A stretch of 64,000 bases of DNA from Immundisolibacter sp. Its GTDB lineage: Bacteria; Pseudomonadota; Gammaproteobacteria; Immundisolibacterales; Immundisolibacteraceae. The position numbers and the translations under genes are program-made. The notes below the pieces were generated by a model. That model made no database searches, was not told the DNA's origin, and saw only the letters and a list, made by a program, of their open reading frames with translations. This document shows, one piece after another, positions 1-8,680 of the stretch (the stretch's first letter is position 1; each line of letters opens with the position of its first letter). Where the stretch lies: positions 1 to 64,000 of the forward strand of contig NZ_JACIZD010000012.1 of the NCBI RefSeq assembly GCF_014359565.1, given 5' to 3'.

Positions 1-131
1 GCCGCTACGCCAATCCCAACGAAGCCATCGCCGACGTCACCCACTACATCGTCGGCTTCTACAACACCCACCGGCTGCACTCCACCCTCGGCTACCGTTC
101 CCCGGCCGACTACGAGAAAGCCACCACCTGA
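1..131 (+). CDS. IS3-family transposase OrfB, C-terminal end (partial)
   Basis: Only the last 42 codons are in the window; the gene begins before base 1. The frame opens at base 3 and stops with TGA at 129-131. The motif YNTHRLHSTLGYRSP followed by ADYE is the characteristic C-terminal signature of the DDE integrase (OrfB) of IS3-type elements, just after the catalytic glutamate region. It would catalyse cut-and-copy transposition of the element. Family is seen directly; subgroup cannot be settled from this fragment. Confidence 0.85.
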   Translation, partial: RYANPNEAIADVTHYIVGFYNTHRLHSTLGYRSPADYEKATT

Positions 132-166
132 AATCCCCTATCCCGGTGTCCACTGAAACTTGACCA
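1..166 (+). mobile_element. Right end of an IS3-family insertion sequence
   Basis: The transposase fragment is followed by about 35 non-coding bases ending in TGTCCACTGAAACTTGACC (about 148-166), a sequence typical of IS3-group terminal inverted repeats. The REP-like palindrome block begins directly afterwards, so this element also appears to lie beside or inside REP sequence. The exact terminal base and the target duplication cannot be fixed without the left end. Confidence 0.6.
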
Positions 167-440
167 TGACACGAGGCGGGCCTCCCACAGGGGCTCGACT
201 GTGGGAGCGGCGCCCTCGCCGCGAAATGTTCGTGCGAGACATTCGGCCCGAGGGCGGGCCTCCCACACGGACTGGACTGTGGGAGCGGCGCCCCCGCCGC
301 GAATCGTCGTGGCGACCCGTTCGGCCCGAGGCGGGCCTCCCACAGGGGCTCGACTGTGGGAGCGGCGCCCTCGCCGCGAAATGTCGTGGCGAGACATTCG
401 GCCCGAGGCGGGCCTCCCACACCGGCGCCCCCCCGCGAAT
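167..440. repeat. Three REP-like palindromic units (BIME-like block)
   Basis: Three copies spaced about 78 bp apart, with GTGGGAGCGG starting near 201, 279 and 356. Each unit holds two hairpins: GCGGCG/CGCCGC with a 4-base loop, and GGCCCG/CGGGCC with a 4-base loop, bracketed by GTGGGAG and its complement CTCCCAC. The same arms recur near 13140-13380, 24085-24320, 25503-25545 and 27540-28200. The open reading frames predicted here on both strands are products of the repeat, not genes. Bases 441-549 hold nothing else I recognise. Confidence 0.85.
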
Positions 441-549
441 CTGATGCGCCGCGCTGTCACAAATGTTTCGGGACCTGTAAAGGTCTCGTCATGCACCGCC
501 ATCAGACTGCGCGGCCTCCGGCTGCAGTAAAAACACGCACTTTTGCAGC

Positions 550-577
550 TTGGCGGTGCGCGATCCGCTTGTATAGT
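550..577 (+). promoter_or_regulatory. Putative sigma-70 promoter of the eps operon
   Basis: TTGGCG at 550-555 and TATAGT at 572-577 are separated by 16 bases. Transcription would start near 584, which rules out the TTG at 543 and favours a start codon at 636 or 672 for the first eps gene. Seen in sequence; activity is inferred. Confidence 0.45.
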
Positions 578-635
578 CCCCATGCTCCATAAGCACCCAC
601 AAGCATCTGGCTCATTTTTTGCTCAACCAATACAC

Positions 636-1658
636 ATGAAACACCGCACCACAGCAGCACCCGGTAGACACATGGGCGATGCCCGTTCGCAAGTCGGCAT
701 TGCGTTGTTGAAGCGCCTCGTCGTGACCGGCGCGCTGATCGCCGGGCTCACCGGGTGTGGCGGCGGGCAGGATGAGATCGCCGACAAGGCCGGGCAGGCG
801 GTGGCGACGGTAAACGGTGAGGATGTCACCGTGCATCAGCTCAACTACCTCCTGGCGCGTCTGCCAGGTGCTGCCCAGGCGCCGGATCCTGTGGCGCTCA
901 AGCGCCAGGCGGCGGATCAACTGGTGACCCGTCAGCTGCTGCTCGAGCGCGCCCTGGCACAGAAGCTCGACCGCGATCCGGCCGTCATGCTGGCGCTGGA
1001 GGAGAGTCGTCAGCAGCTGCTGGCGCAGGCGCACCTGGAGCGCGTCATGGCTCAGGCCGTGCCACCCACCGACGACGAAATTCGCAAGTACTACGACGAG
1101 CACCCACTGAAGTACGCGCAGCGCAAGCTGTTCCTGATGCGTCAGGTGGCCACCGACAACACGGTGCCGCGGGAAGAACTCGATGCCTACGGCAAGGGCG
1201 AAGTGACCGCCGAGAGCCTGGTCAAGTGGCTGCAGGAGCGCGGCGCCAAGGTGCGCGTGTCGATTCGCACGCTGCCCTCCGAGCAGGTGCCGGAGCCGAT
1301 TCTGGAGCGCCTGCAGACCCTCAAGCCCGGCCAGGCCATCATGGTCGGTTCGGCCACCGAATCGACCGTCAGCTTCCTGGTCGAGGCGCGCGATGCCCCG
1401 ATCACCCTGGAACAGGCCAAGGACTCCATCCGCCAGACGCTGCTGAACGAGCGACGCCAGGCGCTGGGCGAACAGGAAGTCAAACACCTGCGTGAACAGG
1501 CTGACATCAAATGGCTGGGCGAGTTTGCCGATCAGCCACCGACACCGGCCGAAGGCGCCGTGCCGGCCCCGCAGACGCAGCCAGCGCCGGCCGTGGACTC
1601 CGAGCAGGAGGACAACGACGACGACGGCATTGGCCAGGGCCTGAAGGGCTTGCGTTAG
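636..1658 (+). CDS. epsD: EpsD-like peptidyl-prolyl isomerase lipoprotein
   Basis: Periplasmic SurA/parvulin-type protein of the EpsD family, first gene of XrtB-type exopolysaccharide operons; thought to help fold secretion components. From the ATG at 636 it is 340 aa. A hydrophobic stretch ends in LTGC, a good lipobox, so it is probably a lipoprotein; the mature part starts CGGGQDEIADKAG. A SurA_N-like segment (QAVATVNGEDV, then LVTRQLLLERAL) is followed by a weak isomerase-like domain and an acidic, Pro/Ala-rich tail. Neither ATG 636 nor ATG 672 has a clear ribosome site; 672 would give a shorter signal peptide. It lies just downstream of the promoter at 550-577 and leads the eps gene set. 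Confidence 0.8.
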   Translation: MKHRTTAAPGRHMGDARSQVGIALLKRLVVTGALIAGLTGCGGGQDEIADKAGQAVATVNGEDVTVHQLNYLLARLPGAAQAPDPVALKRQAADQLVTRQLLLERALAQKLDRDPAVMLALEESRQQLLAQAHLERVMAQAVPPTDDEIRKYYDEHPLKYAQRKLFLMRQVATDNTVPREELDAYGKGEVTAESLVKWLQERGAKVRVSIRTLPSEQVPEPILERLQTLKPGQAIMVGSATESTVSFLVEARDAPITLEQAKDSIRQTLLNERRQALGEQEVKHLREQADIKWLGEFADQPPTPAEGAVPAPQTQPAPAVDSEQEDNDDDGIGQGLKGLR

Positions 1659-1702
1659 GCCGGCACCTGTCGCATGTCATCTGCGCGATACCCCGTCATG
1701 TC

Positions 1703-3193
1703 ATGCAATCCCGGTACGGCATTTTGAATTCGGTGGTCGACGACAAGCTGGGTAGCGCGGACCTGGCCCCGATGGCGGCCAGCCAGCACGTGCGCCTCAT
1801 TCGCACCCCGGAGATCCTCGACCAGCGGGTGGCGCTGGCCGTGTTGGTGCTGCGCCTGCTGGACCCCCTGGTGACAGTGATCATCCTGCTGCTGGGAGCG
1901 CGCTGGCTGGGTCTGGACATCACCCTCATCGAACGGGCCGCAGCAACCGCCGCCGCACTGGTGGTGTTTTCGCTGTTTCGCGACGTGGCGCATGGCCAGC
2001 CTTGGCGACGCGGCGGCGAGTGGGCGTTGGTCGGCTGCATCATCGGCTCGTGGATGTCGGTGGTCGGCCTGCTGATCATCATGGCCGTAGCCACTGGCGT
2101 GACCGAGCACTTTTCGCCGCCGTTGGCGGAACTGTGGCTGTTGGTCACCCCGGTCGTGATGATCCTGTATCACTCCGTGACCCGCGCGCTGCTGCTGTAC
2201 CTGACCCGTGGCAGCCAGCGCAGTGCCGTGGCAGTGGCGTTTACCAACGTCTCGCTGGCACTGCGTCGCGCGCTGCAGGACGCCGAAGATGGCGGCGTCG
2301 ATTTCAAGGGCTTCTTCGACGACCGCAGTGCCGCCCGGCTGGGTCTGCCCAGCTCGGATGCGCTGCTGGGTCGTCTGGCGCAGACGGCGGATTTTGTGCG
2401 CGAGCACAAGGTCGACCTGGTCTACATCGCCCTGCCCATGCGCGGCGACCCGCGCGTGGAGGCACTGCTCGATGGCCTGCGCGACACCACTGCCTCGGTC
2501 TATTTCGTGCCGGACATGCACTTCGTCGACCTGCTGCAGGCGCGGGTCGACCAGGTGGGTGGCATACCGGTCATGGGTGTATGGGAAACGCCGTATTACG
2601 GGGTCAACGCCGTAGTCAAGCGGGCCAGCGACATCGTGTTCGCCACCCTGGCGCTGCTGGCTCTGAGCCCCTTGATGATCGCCATCGCCATCGGCGTCAA
2701 GCTCGGTTCGCCGGGGCCGGTGCTGTTCAGGCAGCGTCGTTACGGCTTCGGCGGCGAGGAAATCCGCATCTACAAGTTCCGCACCATGACCGTGTGCGAA
2801 GACGGACCCAACGTTCCGCAGGCGCGCCGTGACGATGACCGCATCACGCCGCTGGGCCGCGTGCTGCGACGCACGTCCCTGGACGAGCTGCCGCAGTTCA
2901 TCAACGTCCTGCAGGGCCGCATGAGTGTGGTCGGGCCGCGTCCGCACGCCGTCGCCCACAACGAGCACTACCGGCGCCTGATCTCCGGCTACATGCACCG
3001 CCACAAGGTCAAGCCCGGCATCACCGGCTGGGCGCAGGTCAACGGCCTGCGTGGCGAAACCGACACGCTCGACAAGATGCGCTCGCGGGTCGAGTACGAC
3101 CTCGAATACCTGCGCCGCTGGTCGTTGCGTCTGGACCTGCGCATCATGCTGCGCACGGCGGCCCTGGTGTTCAGGGATGCGCATGCGTATTGA
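1703..3193 (+). CDS. epsB: Undecaprenyl-phosphate sugar phosphotransferase (WcaJ/EpsB type)
   Basis: Initiating enzyme of exopolysaccharide repeat-unit assembly: transfers a hexose-1-phosphate from a nucleotide sugar to undecaprenyl phosphate in the inner membrane. 496 aa. The N-terminal half has about four transmembrane helices (residues about 38-165) and a CoA-binding-like domain; the C-terminal bacterial sugar transferase domain runs from about residue 303, starting VVKRASDIVFATLALLA, with the family motifs GPVLFRQRRYGFGGEEI, YKFRTM and TSLDELPQFINVLQGRMS, then VKPGITGWAQVNG. Start ATG 1703 was chosen because the MQSRYGIL start precedes the membrane domain; the longer frame upstream lacks support. 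Hexose specificity (glucose or galactose) cannot be read from sequence. Confidence 0.9.
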   Translation: MQSRYGILNSVVDDKLGSADLAPMAASQHVRLIRTPEILDQRVALAVLVLRLLDPLVTVIILLLGARWLGLDITLIERAAATAAALVVFSLFRDVAHGQPWRRGGEWALVGCIIGSWMSVVGLLIIMAVATGVTEHFSPPLAELWLLVTPVVMILYHSVTRALLLYLTRGSQRSAVAVAFTNVSLALRRALQDAEDGGVDFKGFFDDRSAARLGLPSSDALLGRLAQTADFVREHKVDLVYIALPMRGDPRVEALLDGLRDTTASVYFVPDMHFVDLLQARVDQVGGIPVMGVWETPYYGVNAVVKRASDIVFATLALLALSPLMIAIAIGVKLGSPGPVLFRQRRYGFGGEEIRIYKFRTMTVCEDGPNVPQARRDDDRITPLGRVLRRTSLDELPQFINVLQGRMSVVGPRPHAVAHNEHYRRLISGYMHRHKVKPGITGWAQVNGLRGETDTLDKMRSRVEYDLEYLRRWSLRLDLRIMLRTAALVFRDAHAY

Positions 3194-4406
3194 GGTCATG
3201 CGCCGAATCGGCGGTCTGACGGGGGGTATCGGAAGCTTGCTGTTGTGTGGTCTGCTGCCGGCGTTGGCGCGGGCGGGCGAGGGCGATTTCCTGACGCCGT
3301 TCGCCGGCATCGCGTCGGCCTACGAGGACAACCTGTTTCGCCTGTCCGACGACGTGGACGAAGAACTGGCGCTCGGCGAATCGAGCCGCTCCGACTGGAT
3401 GCGCACCGCCTTCGCCGGCCTGGGACTGGACTGGCAGCCCGGCCGCCAGCAAGTCACCGCCAGCCTGCAGGCGCTCGACCAGTCCTTTCAGCGCTTCTCG
3501 TATCTGGACAACACCGGCTACGACACCCGTGCGCGCTGGAACATGGCCGCCGGCCGCAGCCTGACCGGCACCGTGGATGCGGGCTTCCAGCGCCAGCTTG
3601 GCAGCTTCGAAAACTTCCGTGAGCCGGTAAAGGACCCGGTCGATACCGCGCATGGCACGCTCGATCTTGGCTACCTGATCACGCCCGAGATCGAGCTGCG
3701 GGCCGGAACCGGCATTCGCACCACCACGCACGGACTCGAGAGTCGTGAGGCGTCCAACTTTCGCGGCAGCCACTGGCTGCTGGGCGTGTCCCGCCGCACG
3801 CCGCTCGGAAACCGGCTCGGCTTGCAGTACCGTCGGGAAGATGGCCGTTTTCCGAAGCGGGATGTCGGTCCCTTCAGCCTGACCGACGATGGCTACCTGC
3901 AGCAGGAAGGCGTCGTCACCTTCACCTGGCAGGGCGGCTTCACGTCGCTTGACGGGCGCCTGGGCTATTCCTGGCGGCGCTCCAACAACCTTGAATTCCG
4001 GGACTATTCAGGTCCTTCCGGTGATCTGAGCGCCCGCTACATGTGGTCACCCAAGCTGATGCTGGACCTGAATGCCTACCGGCGCCTGGAATCGCTGGAC
4101 GACCTGTTCTCGAGCTCCGTAACCACCACCGGTTTCTCCTTCAGGCCGGTCTGGGCGCCCACCGACCGCATCGTCCTGCGGGCCAACACTGGCTACACCC
4201 ACCGCCAGTACGAGGATTCCGGCCTGTTTGTGGGCGCCACGCAGCCGAAGGAAAACATCCTGTCCTACGGACTCAGCGCCAGCTACACGCCGCGGACGCT
4301 GGTGACGCTCAGCGCCGGTTACAGCCACAGCCAGCGCAGTTCGGACCGTCCCGGCAACGACTATGACGCCAACTCATTCAATTTCTCGGTGCAGGTCAAC
4401 CTGTAA
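3183..4406 (+). CDS. epsL: EpsL-like outer-membrane beta-barrel protein
   Basis: 407 aa with a signal peptide (GSLLLCGLLPALARAGEG, cleavage after ARA). The body alternates short hydrophobic and polar strands and ends in a C-terminal phenylalanine/leucine-rich strand (NSFNFSVQVNL), as expected for an outer-membrane barrel. It matches the EpsL family found beside exosortase-type EPS genes, probably an outer-membrane or periplasmic export component. The start overlaps the end of the sugar transferase by 11 bases; AGGGA at 3173-3177 is a good ribosome site for ATG 3183 (ATG 3198 is possible). Confidence 0.75.
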   Translation: MRIEVMRRIGGLTGGIGSLLLCGLLPALARAGEGDFLTPFAGIASAYEDNLFRLSDDVDEELALGESSRSDWMRTAFAGLGLDWQPGRQQVTASLQALDQSFQRFSYLDNTGYDTRARWNMAAGRSLTGTVDAGFQRQLGSFENFREPVKDPVDTAHGTLDLGYLITPEIELRAGTGIRTTTHGLESREASNFRGSHWLLGVSRRTPLGNRLGLQYRREDGRFPKRDVGPFSLTDDGYLQQEGVVTFTWQGGFTSLDGRLGYSWRRSNNLEFRDYSGPSGDLSARYMWSPKLMLDLNAYRRLESLDDLFSSSVTTTGFSFRPVWAPTDRIVLRANTGYTHRQYEDSGLFVGATQPKENILSYGLSASYTPRTLVTLSAGYSHSQRSSDRPGNDYDANSFNFSVQVNL

Positions 4407-4461
4407 CACGGCGCTGTCACAATCGGCGCCGGCAGACTTGGAAAACTCAGGAAAATCAACG

Positions 4462-5238
4462 ATGAAGCGATGGCTCAGGACAATCAGCGGCATGCTGCTG
4501 GCGGTAGCGGCCGGCGGCGCGCTGGCGGCCGATTACCAGATCGGCCCCGGCGACGTGCTGCAGATCACCGTGTTCGAGCACCCGGACCTGGCCGTCAAAA
4601 GCCGCGTCGGGCCGGAGGGCAAGGTCAAGGTGCCGCTGGCCGGGGCCGTGACCGTGGCCGGTCTGACCGAGCGCGAGGCCGAGGCGACCATCACCAAGGC
4701 CCTGCAGCAGGGCGATTACGTCAGCGACCCGCAAATCAGCGTGCTGGTGGATCAGTACCAGAGCCGCCTGGTATCGGTGCTGGGCTACATCAACCGGCCG
4801 GGCCGCTATCCCATGGACCGCCAACTCACGCTGGTGGAGGCCGTGGCACAGGCCGGCGGCGTGGCGCAGAGCGGCAGCGAAAAAGTGGTGCTGGTCACTG
4901 CTGATGGCCACCGGCAGGAGATCGACCTGCGCACGACCCTGGCAGACGGCGCCGGCGCCAACCCGGTGCTGCGCGGTGGCGAGGTCATCTACGTACCCAA
5001 GGCAGAGATGATCTACGTGTTCGGCGAGGTGCAGCGCCCCGGTGCCTATCCGCTGGATCGCCACATGACCGTGCAGCAGGGTCTGGCACTGGGCGGCAGC
5101 ATCTCGCCGCGCGGCACCGACCGCGGCATCCGCATCCGTCGCCAGGCGGCCGACGGCACGGTGAGCGAAATCGACGCCGATTTCGACCAGCCGCTGCAGG
5201 CCGGTGACATCATCGTCGTTCGCGAACGGCTGTTCTGA
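4462..5238 (+). CDS. epsE: Polysaccharide export protein, Wza/EpsE family
   Basis: 258 aa. A signal peptide ends at GGALAAD without a lipobox cysteine. The polysaccharide export domain follows (DYQIGPGDVLQITVFEHPDL), then two SLBB-type ligand-binding repeats (about residues 95-170 and 178-255: VLGYINRPGRYPMDRQLTL and VFGEVQRPGAYPLDRHMTV). It should form or gate the outer-membrane export channel together with EpsL. It is shorter than E. coli Wza (about 380 aa), usual for EpsE. AGGA at 4449-4452 precedes ATG 4462. Confidence 0.9.
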   Translation: MKRWLRTISGMLLAVAAGGALAADYQIGPGDVLQITVFEHPDLAVKSRVGPEGKVKVPLAGAVTVAGLTEREAEATITKALQQGDYVSDPQISVLVDQYQSRLVSVLGYINRPGRYPMDRQLTLVEAVAQAGGVAQSGSEKVVLVTADGHRQEIDLRTTLADGAGANPVLRGGEVIYVPKAEMIYVFGEVQRPGAYPLDRHMTVQQGLALGGSISPRGTDRGIRIRRQAADGTVSEIDADFDQPLQAGDIIVVRERLF

Positions 5239-5249
5239 GAAGCAGAGCC

Positions 5250-6605
5250 ATGAACATCCAGGATTTTCTGTTGATTTTGTGGGCGCGCCGATACGTGGTG
5301 CTCGGCGCCCTGGCCGCCACCGTGCTGGCGGCGCTGGGCGTTACCCTGAAGCTGCCCGACAAGTACGACGCCACCACCGCGCTGCTGATCACCTTTCGCG
5401 ACCAGCAGGCGCCGATGCTGTCGGTGCAGATGGCGCCAAGCTACATGGCCACCCAGTTCGACATCATTCAGAGTCAGAACGTGGCACTCAAGGTGGTCGA
5501 CAAGCTCAAGCTGGCGGAACAGGCAACCGCACGCGAGCTGTGGCAGGACGCCACCGACGGCAAGGGCTCCATCCGCCACTGGCTGGCGGACGTCCTGCGC
5601 AATGACCTGACCCTGAAGCCGACCCCCGACAGCCGGGTGGTTAACCTTACCTACCGCGGCACGGATCCGCGGTTCGCGGCCGCCCTGGCCAATGCCTTTG
5701 CCGACGCGTACATCGAGACCAACCTGGAACTGAGCGTCGATCCGGCCCGCCGCGACAGCGCGTGGCTGGACTCGCAACTGACCGCCCTGCGTCAGCGTCT
5801 GGAGGAGGCGCAGGCGCGGCTGTCGGCCTTCCAGCGCGAGCGCGGCATCGTGGCCAGCGACGAGCGGCTGGACATCGAAACCGCCCGCCTGAACGAGCTC
5901 AGCTCGCAACTGGTGCAGGCCGAGGGCCTGATGCACGACGCCGAGACCCGCCAGCAGGAACTGACGCGCATCCGCAAGGGCGGCGGCAGCATCGAGAGCC
6001 TGCGCGAATTCTCCACCGACAGCTACCTGCAGAGCCTCAAGGTCGACCTGGCCCGGCGCGAGGCCGATCTGGTCCAGTTGCAGAAACAGTACGGCGCCAA
6101 CCATCCGCAACTGCAGCGCGCCGAGGCCGAGGTGGCCAGCGTGCGCGGGCGGCTGGCCACGGCGCTCGACCGGCTCACGCGCAGCGTCGCCAACGAAGCC
6201 GACATCGCCCACAGCCGTGTCGAGGCACTGCGCAAGGAGCTCGACGCCCAGCGCGCCAAGGTGCTCGCCTTCAAGGAGGCGCGCGACCAGATACCGACCC
6301 TGGAGCGCGACGTGATGAGCGCACAGGCCGCCTACGACGTGGCCGCCCAGCGCTACAACGAAAGTTTGCTGCAAAGCCGCGTCTCGGATACCAACGTCGC
6401 GGTTTTGACACCGGCGGTCGTACCCACCCAGCGCAGCAGTCCCAAGCCAAAGCTGAACCTGGCAATCGGTGTGTTTCTGGGCGGACTGCTGGGCGTGGGC
6501 GCGGCCCTGCTGCTGGAACTGCTGATGCCCAAGGTGCGCGGCCCGCGCATGCTGGAGCAGCGCCTGAACCTGCCCGTGCTGGGCGTACTGGAGGGACCGG
6601 CATGA
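5250..6605 (+). CDS. epsF: Chain-length determinant protein EpsF (Wzz/GumC family)
   Basis: 451 aa polysaccharide co-polymerase. One transmembrane helix near residues 15-37 and a second near 415-440 enclose a long periplasmic region with a Wzz domain and strong coiled coil (about 170-385, e.g. LRQRLEEAQARLSAFQRERG). It sets polymer length and links export to EpsG. Starts 11 bases after epsE; its stop overlaps the epsG start in an ATGA, so translational coupling is likely. GumC-like proteins often carry a fused kinase; here the kinase-like part is the separate gene epsG. Confidence 0.9.
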   Translation: MNIQDFLLILWARRYVVLGALAATVLAALGVTLKLPDKYDATTALLITFRDQQAPMLSVQMAPSYMATQFDIIQSQNVALKVVDKLKLAEQATARELWQDATDGKGSIRHWLADVLRNDLTLKPTPDSRVVNLTYRGTDPRFAAALANAFADAYIETNLELSVDPARRDSAWLDSQLTALRQRLEEAQARLSAFQRERGIVASDERLDIETARLNELSSQLVQAEGLMHDAETRQQELTRIRKGGGSIESLREFSTDSYLQSLKVDLARREADLVQLQKQYGANHPQLQRAEAEVASVRGRLATALDRLTRSVANEADIAHSRVEALRKELDAQRAKVLAFKEARDQIPTLERDVMSAQAAYDVAAQRYNESLLQSRVSDTNVAVLTPAVVPTQRSSPKPKLNLAIGVFLGGLLGVGAALLLELLMPKVRGPRMLEQRLNLPVLGVLEGPA

Positions 6606-7477
6606 AACCGGACACGACCGCCGGACACGAGCCGGCGCCGCCGGCGGCCGATCGCATCGGCGCACTCCTGGTGCAAGAGGGCAAGCTGGCCTCAACGGAC
6701 CTGACCCGCATCGCTGAGTACCAAAAGCAACATGCCGTGCGCTTTGGTGAGGCTGCGCAGGCGCTGGGTCTGCTCAGCGGAGCCGATCTGGATTCGGCCC
6801 TCGCCGAGCAGTTCGGCTACCCATGGAAGCCCGGCAGCGCCGCCACCGACCCCACCCTGTACGCGCTGGCGCAGCCGTTCGGCCATCAGGCGGAGCAGCT
6901 GCGCGCCCTGCGCATGCGCCTGAGCCTGGCGGGGGTCGGTCGCGCCGAGGGCCACCCGGCCCTGGCCGTGCTCAGCCCGCAGGACGGCGACGGCCGCAGC
7001 ACACTGGCCGCCAACCTTGCCGTGTCCTTTGCCGAACTCGGGCTGCGCACACTGCTGGTGGATGCCGACCTGCGCCGGCCCAGCCAGCACACACTGTTTC
7101 GATCCGTCGTGGGCGGCGGCGGCCTGTCGGACCTGCTCGCCGGGCGAGGCTGTGCCGCTTTCATCACGCCGCTACCCGGTTTCAGCGGCCTGGCCGTGTT
7201 GCCGTCCGGCCCGGTGCCGCCCAATGCCACGGAACTGCTGGCCCGTCCGGCCCTGCAGACCTTCCTGAGCGACGTGGCGGACCGCTTCGATCTGGTGATT
7301 CTGGACACCCCGCCGACCGGACCCGGCGGCGATGCGTACTACATCGCCGCCGCGGCCCGCGCCGCACTGCTGGTGGCCCGCCGCAACCACACCAGCCTAA
7401 CCGGCCTCGACACCCTCACGCAGACCCTGGCCGCCACGGGCATTCCGGTGCTGGGTGTGGTCATGAACCGGGGTTGA
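6602..7477 (+). CDS. epsG: EpsG, BY-kinase-like ATPase with altered Walker A
   Basis: 291 aa cytoplasmic partner of EpsF. The N-terminal 75 residues form a small GspE-N/MshEN-like domain (RIGALLVQEGKLASTDLTR). The C-terminal P-loop domain resembles CpsD/Etk kinases: SPQDGDGRSTLAANLAV as Walker A, LLVDADLRRPS as Walker A' and LVILDTPP as Walker B. Two features differ from a true BY-kinase: the Walker A lysine is arginine (GDGRS), and there is no C-terminal tyrosine cluster. The arginine form is, as I recall, common in EpsG proteins, so it may regulate chain length through nucleotide binding rather than tyrosine phosphorylation. The start overlaps epsF by 4 bases. Confidence 0.85.
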   Translation: MKPDTTAGHEPAPPAADRIGALLVQEGKLASTDLTRIAEYQKQHAVRFGEAAQALGLLSGADLDSALAEQFGYPWKPGSAATDPTLYALAQPFGHQAEQLRALRMRLSLAGVGRAEGHPALAVLSPQDGDGRSTLAANLAVSFAELGLRTLLVDADLRRPSQHTLFRSVVGGGGLSDLLAGRGCAAFITPLPGFSGLAVLPSGPVPPNATELLARPALQTFLSDVADRFDLVILDTPPTGPGGDAYYIAAAARAALLVARRNHTSLTGLDTLTQTLAATGIPVLGVVMNRG

Positions 7478-7482
7478 ACCAC

Positions 7483-8364
7483 ATGGCAGCCGTGCATCCC
7501 ACGTCAATTGCGCATTCCGGACCGCGCTGGCTCGCCGCCTGGCCGGTGCTGCTCGGCCTGGCCGTGCTGTATGGGCCGACCGTGTATGGCCTGGCCACCG
7601 GCCTGTGGCAGTCCGAGGATCAGGCCCATGGGCCGCTGATACTGGCCGTGGTGCTGTGGCTGGCATGGTCCTGCCGCGATGCCTTCTCGGCGGCGACGCA
7701 ACCCCGCCCGCTCGCCGGCTGGCTGTGGCTGCTGCCCGGCCTGTTGCTGTACGCCGTCGGCCGCTCGCAGGACATCCTGATCTTCGAAATCGGCTCGGCC
7801 ATACCGGTGCTGATCGGCTGCCTGCTGGCGCTGGTGGGCCCGGCTGCGGTGCGGCGCCTGTGGTTTCCGCTGTTTTTTCTGATTTTTCTGATCCCGCTGC
7901 CGGGCTTTCTGGTGGACGCCGTCACCGGGCCGCTGAAGCAGCACGCCTCGGCACTGGCCGCGCAGATACTGTTCGCGGCCGGCTATCCCATCGCGCGGGC
8001 CGGCGTGGTGCTGCATCTGGGGCCGTACCAACTGCTGGTGGCGGATGCCTGTTCCGGCATGCATTCAATCTATTCGCTGGCCGCCGTCGGCCTGTTCTAC
8101 CTGTACCTGATGGGCTACAAGAACCGCCTGCGGCTGGGCCTGCTGGTGCTCGCCATCGTGCCGATCGCCTTCCTGGCCAACACGCTGCGCGTGGTGACCC
8201 TGGCGCTGATCACCTTCCACATGGGCGATGCCGCCGCCCAGGGTTACCTGCACGGCCTGGCCGGCATCTCGCTGTACCTGTTCGCGCTGGCGATGTTGCT
8301 GGCGCTGGACGCGCTGCTGGGTCTGCTGCCCGGACTGCGCGAGCCGCGGCGCGTCAAAGGCTAG
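7483..8364 (+). CDS. xrtB: Exosortase (XrtB type)
   Basis: 293 aa multi-pass inner-membrane cysteine protease/transpeptidase that cleaves PEP-CTERM tails and anchors or processes the protein. About eight transmembrane helices. The catalytic residues of the family are visible: Cys190 in VADACSGMHSIYSL, Arg236 in NTLRVV and His257 in YLHGLAG. The ADACSGMHS context and the order epsF-epsG-exosortase-epsI point to the XrtB subtype rather than XrtA. Begins 5 bases after epsG, so in the same operon. A PEP-CTERM protein is encoded 19 kb downstream at 26873. Subtype is inference. Confidence 0.88.
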   Translation: MAAVHPTSIAHSGPRWLAAWPVLLGLAVLYGPTVYGLATGLWQSEDQAHGPLILAVVLWLAWSCRDAFSAATQPRPLAGWLWLLPGLLLYAVGRSQDILIFEIGSAIPVLIGCLLALVGPAAVRRLWFPLFFLIFLIPLPGFLVDAVTGPLKQHASALAAQILFAAGYPIARAGVVLHLGPYQLLVADACSGMHSIYSLAAVGLFYLYLMGYKNRLRLGLLVLAIVPIAFLANTLRVVTLALITFHMGDAAAQGYLHGLAGISLYLFALAMLLALDALLGLLPGLREPRRVKG

Positions 8365-8368
8365 CCCC

Positions 8369-8680
8369 ATGCGTCTTAGCCACGCCCAGGTTCGTCGGCT
8401 CAAAGACACCGTGCGGCAGTGTTTTGGTGCCGATGCGCGGGTGTGGCTGTTCGGGTCGCGGGTCGACGATGAGCAGCGTGGAGGCGATTACGATGTCTAC
8501 GTCGAGACCAACCTTGCCGATGCCGCCCTGATCGTGGATCGCAAGCTGGATGCGCTGGTGGCCCTCACGGAAAGTCCGGAATTCGAGGACGAAAAAATCG
8601 ACCTCGTGGTGCGCCCGGTCAACGCCGGCATCGAGCTACCCATTTACCAGGTCGCCCGCCAAAGTGGGGTGCAGCTATGA
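8369..8680 (+). CDS. Minimal nucleotidyltransferase (MNT fold), orphan
   Basis: 103 aa. Pol-beta-type nucleotidyltransferase with FGSR (residues 28-31), then DYD (40-42) and a third acidic position in EKIDLVV (about 74). In HepT-MntA type modules such proteins AMPylate a HEPN ribonuclease partner. Here the partner is reduced to a short frameshifted remnant (see 8677-8814). The gene sits between the exosortase and epsI, two genes normally adjacent, and begins 4 bases after the exosortase stop, so it probably arrived by insertion and is now cotranscribed. Confidence 0.75.
   Translation: MRLSHAQVRRLKDTVRQCFGADARVWLFGSRVDDEQRGGDYDVYVETNLADAALIVDRKLDALVALTESPEFEDEKIDLVVRPVNAGIELPIYQVARQSGVQL

Noticed and set aside
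540-580. Sigma-54 promoter (GG-N10-GC) before epsD
   Set aside because: No GG/GC pair at the required spacing; a sigma-70 reading of the same region is better.
543-635. TTG at 543 as start of epsD
   Set aside because: It lies upstream of the probable transcription start and overlaps the -35 box; ATG 636 or 672 is better.
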